From Desmonostoc muscorum LEGE 12446 (GTDB lineage Bacteria; Cyanobacteriota; Cyanobacteriia; Cyanobacteriales; Nostocaceae): DNA of 64,000 nt. Both the position numbers and the translations under genes were made by a program. Under the pieces are notes generated by a model that was given only the letters and a program-made list of their open reading frames with translations, was not told where the DNA came from and did no database searches. The stretch lies in assembly GCF_015207005.2 (NCBI RefSeq), contig NZ_JADEXS020000001.1, positions 992,001-1,056,000 on the forward strand, given 5' to 3'. Numbering within the stretch: the first letter of the stretch is position 1; each line of letters starts with the position of its first letter. Shown here one piece after another: positions 63,823 to 64,000 of the stretch.

Positions 63823-64000
63823 GTAGTAGAACAAAGCAAAAGTTCAGAATAGATCTGCTGTAAGTTTTTTACCTATTTAGGATGGTAGCTTGATTTGAGT
63901 CGTGACATACTAGCTTTTTGGATGATGCTTGCCAAAAAAAAGTAAGTTAAGGGTTTTTTAATTTACATACCCACCGTCAATATAAATCTTGTAGGGTGGG
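63823..64000. other. right edge of the window
   Basis: AT-rich DNA ending in a TTGTAGGGTGGG repeat fragment. No gene start was seen. Confidence 0.4.

Overview
The window looks like the chromosome of a filamentous, probably heterocyst-forming cyanobacterium of the Nostoc/Anabaena type. The evidence is: very frequent HIP1 octamers (GCGATCGC) inside genes; many heptameric short tandem repeats (STRR families such as GGGGACT, TTTGGAT, AATGACA and GGGGATGA); an RNase P RNA gene carrying such repeats in its P12 arm; a Psb32-type photosystem II maintenance protein; and a monocistronic groEL with a CIRCE operator. No rRNA, tRNA, CRISPR array or prophage was recognised.

Layout. 0.1-3.0 kb: a DASS/SLC13 anion transporter followed by a glycerate kinase. 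3.2-6.5 kb (minus): an SLH-type outer-membrane porin and a WecA/TagO-type glycosyl-phosphate transferase. 6.6-11.4 kb (plus): CIRCE-groEL, CorA, an unknown protein and rnpB. 11.7-15.6 kb (minus): a sulfotransferase, a truncated paralogue of a secreted RTX-type protein, a repeat-filled interval and the full-length RTX gene. 16-27.7 kb: small cyanobacterial genes, RNase III, a Gfo/Idh/MocA oxidoreductase, a sensor kinase, a RibD-like reductase, a FemAB-like acyltransferase, psb32 and surE. 28.5-34.1 kb: HupE/UreJ-like protein, SGNH hydrolase, endonuclease I, MsbA-like exporter and a membrane protein. 34.6-36.5 kb: an IS605-type element (divergent tnpA/tnpB) inserted beside a relic of another tnpB. 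36.8-46.7 kb: galE, a TauE/SafE-like membrane protein with a small partner, a decayed two-component gene, an M28 peptidase, a DUF1400 hydrolase and an unknown protein.

The largest functional unit is the phosphonate region at 46.9-61.2 kb. A minus-strand phnC-phnD-phnE transporter operon has a good three-unit Pho box upstream of phnC. A minus-strand C-P lyase operon follows in the order phnG-phnH-GNAT-phnI-phnM paralogue-phnJ-phnK-phnL-phnM. A divergent GntR/HutC regulator, phnF, faces it across palindromes of the type that family binds. Together they would import phosphonate (PhnCDE), attach it to ribose triphosphate (PhnGHIL), release pyrophosphate (PhnM) and break the C-P bond (PhnJ with PhnK). 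phnN and phnP were not seen, and two different PhnM-family amidohydrolases are present. A Uma2-family protein and a CYTH protein lie between the two halves. The window ends with a flavoprotein/4Fe-4S pair behind a perfect 34-bp palindrome.

Repeats shape the whole window. Heptamer arrays sit in intergenic gaps, but also in frame inside phnJ, phnI, phnH and the Gfo/Idh gene, inside rnpB, and next to or over several start and stop codons. Several MITE-like families share a palindromic GTAGGGGC core, and one copy has had its core replaced by a tandem array. Start codons were moved inward wherever the longest reading frame ran into repeat DNA.
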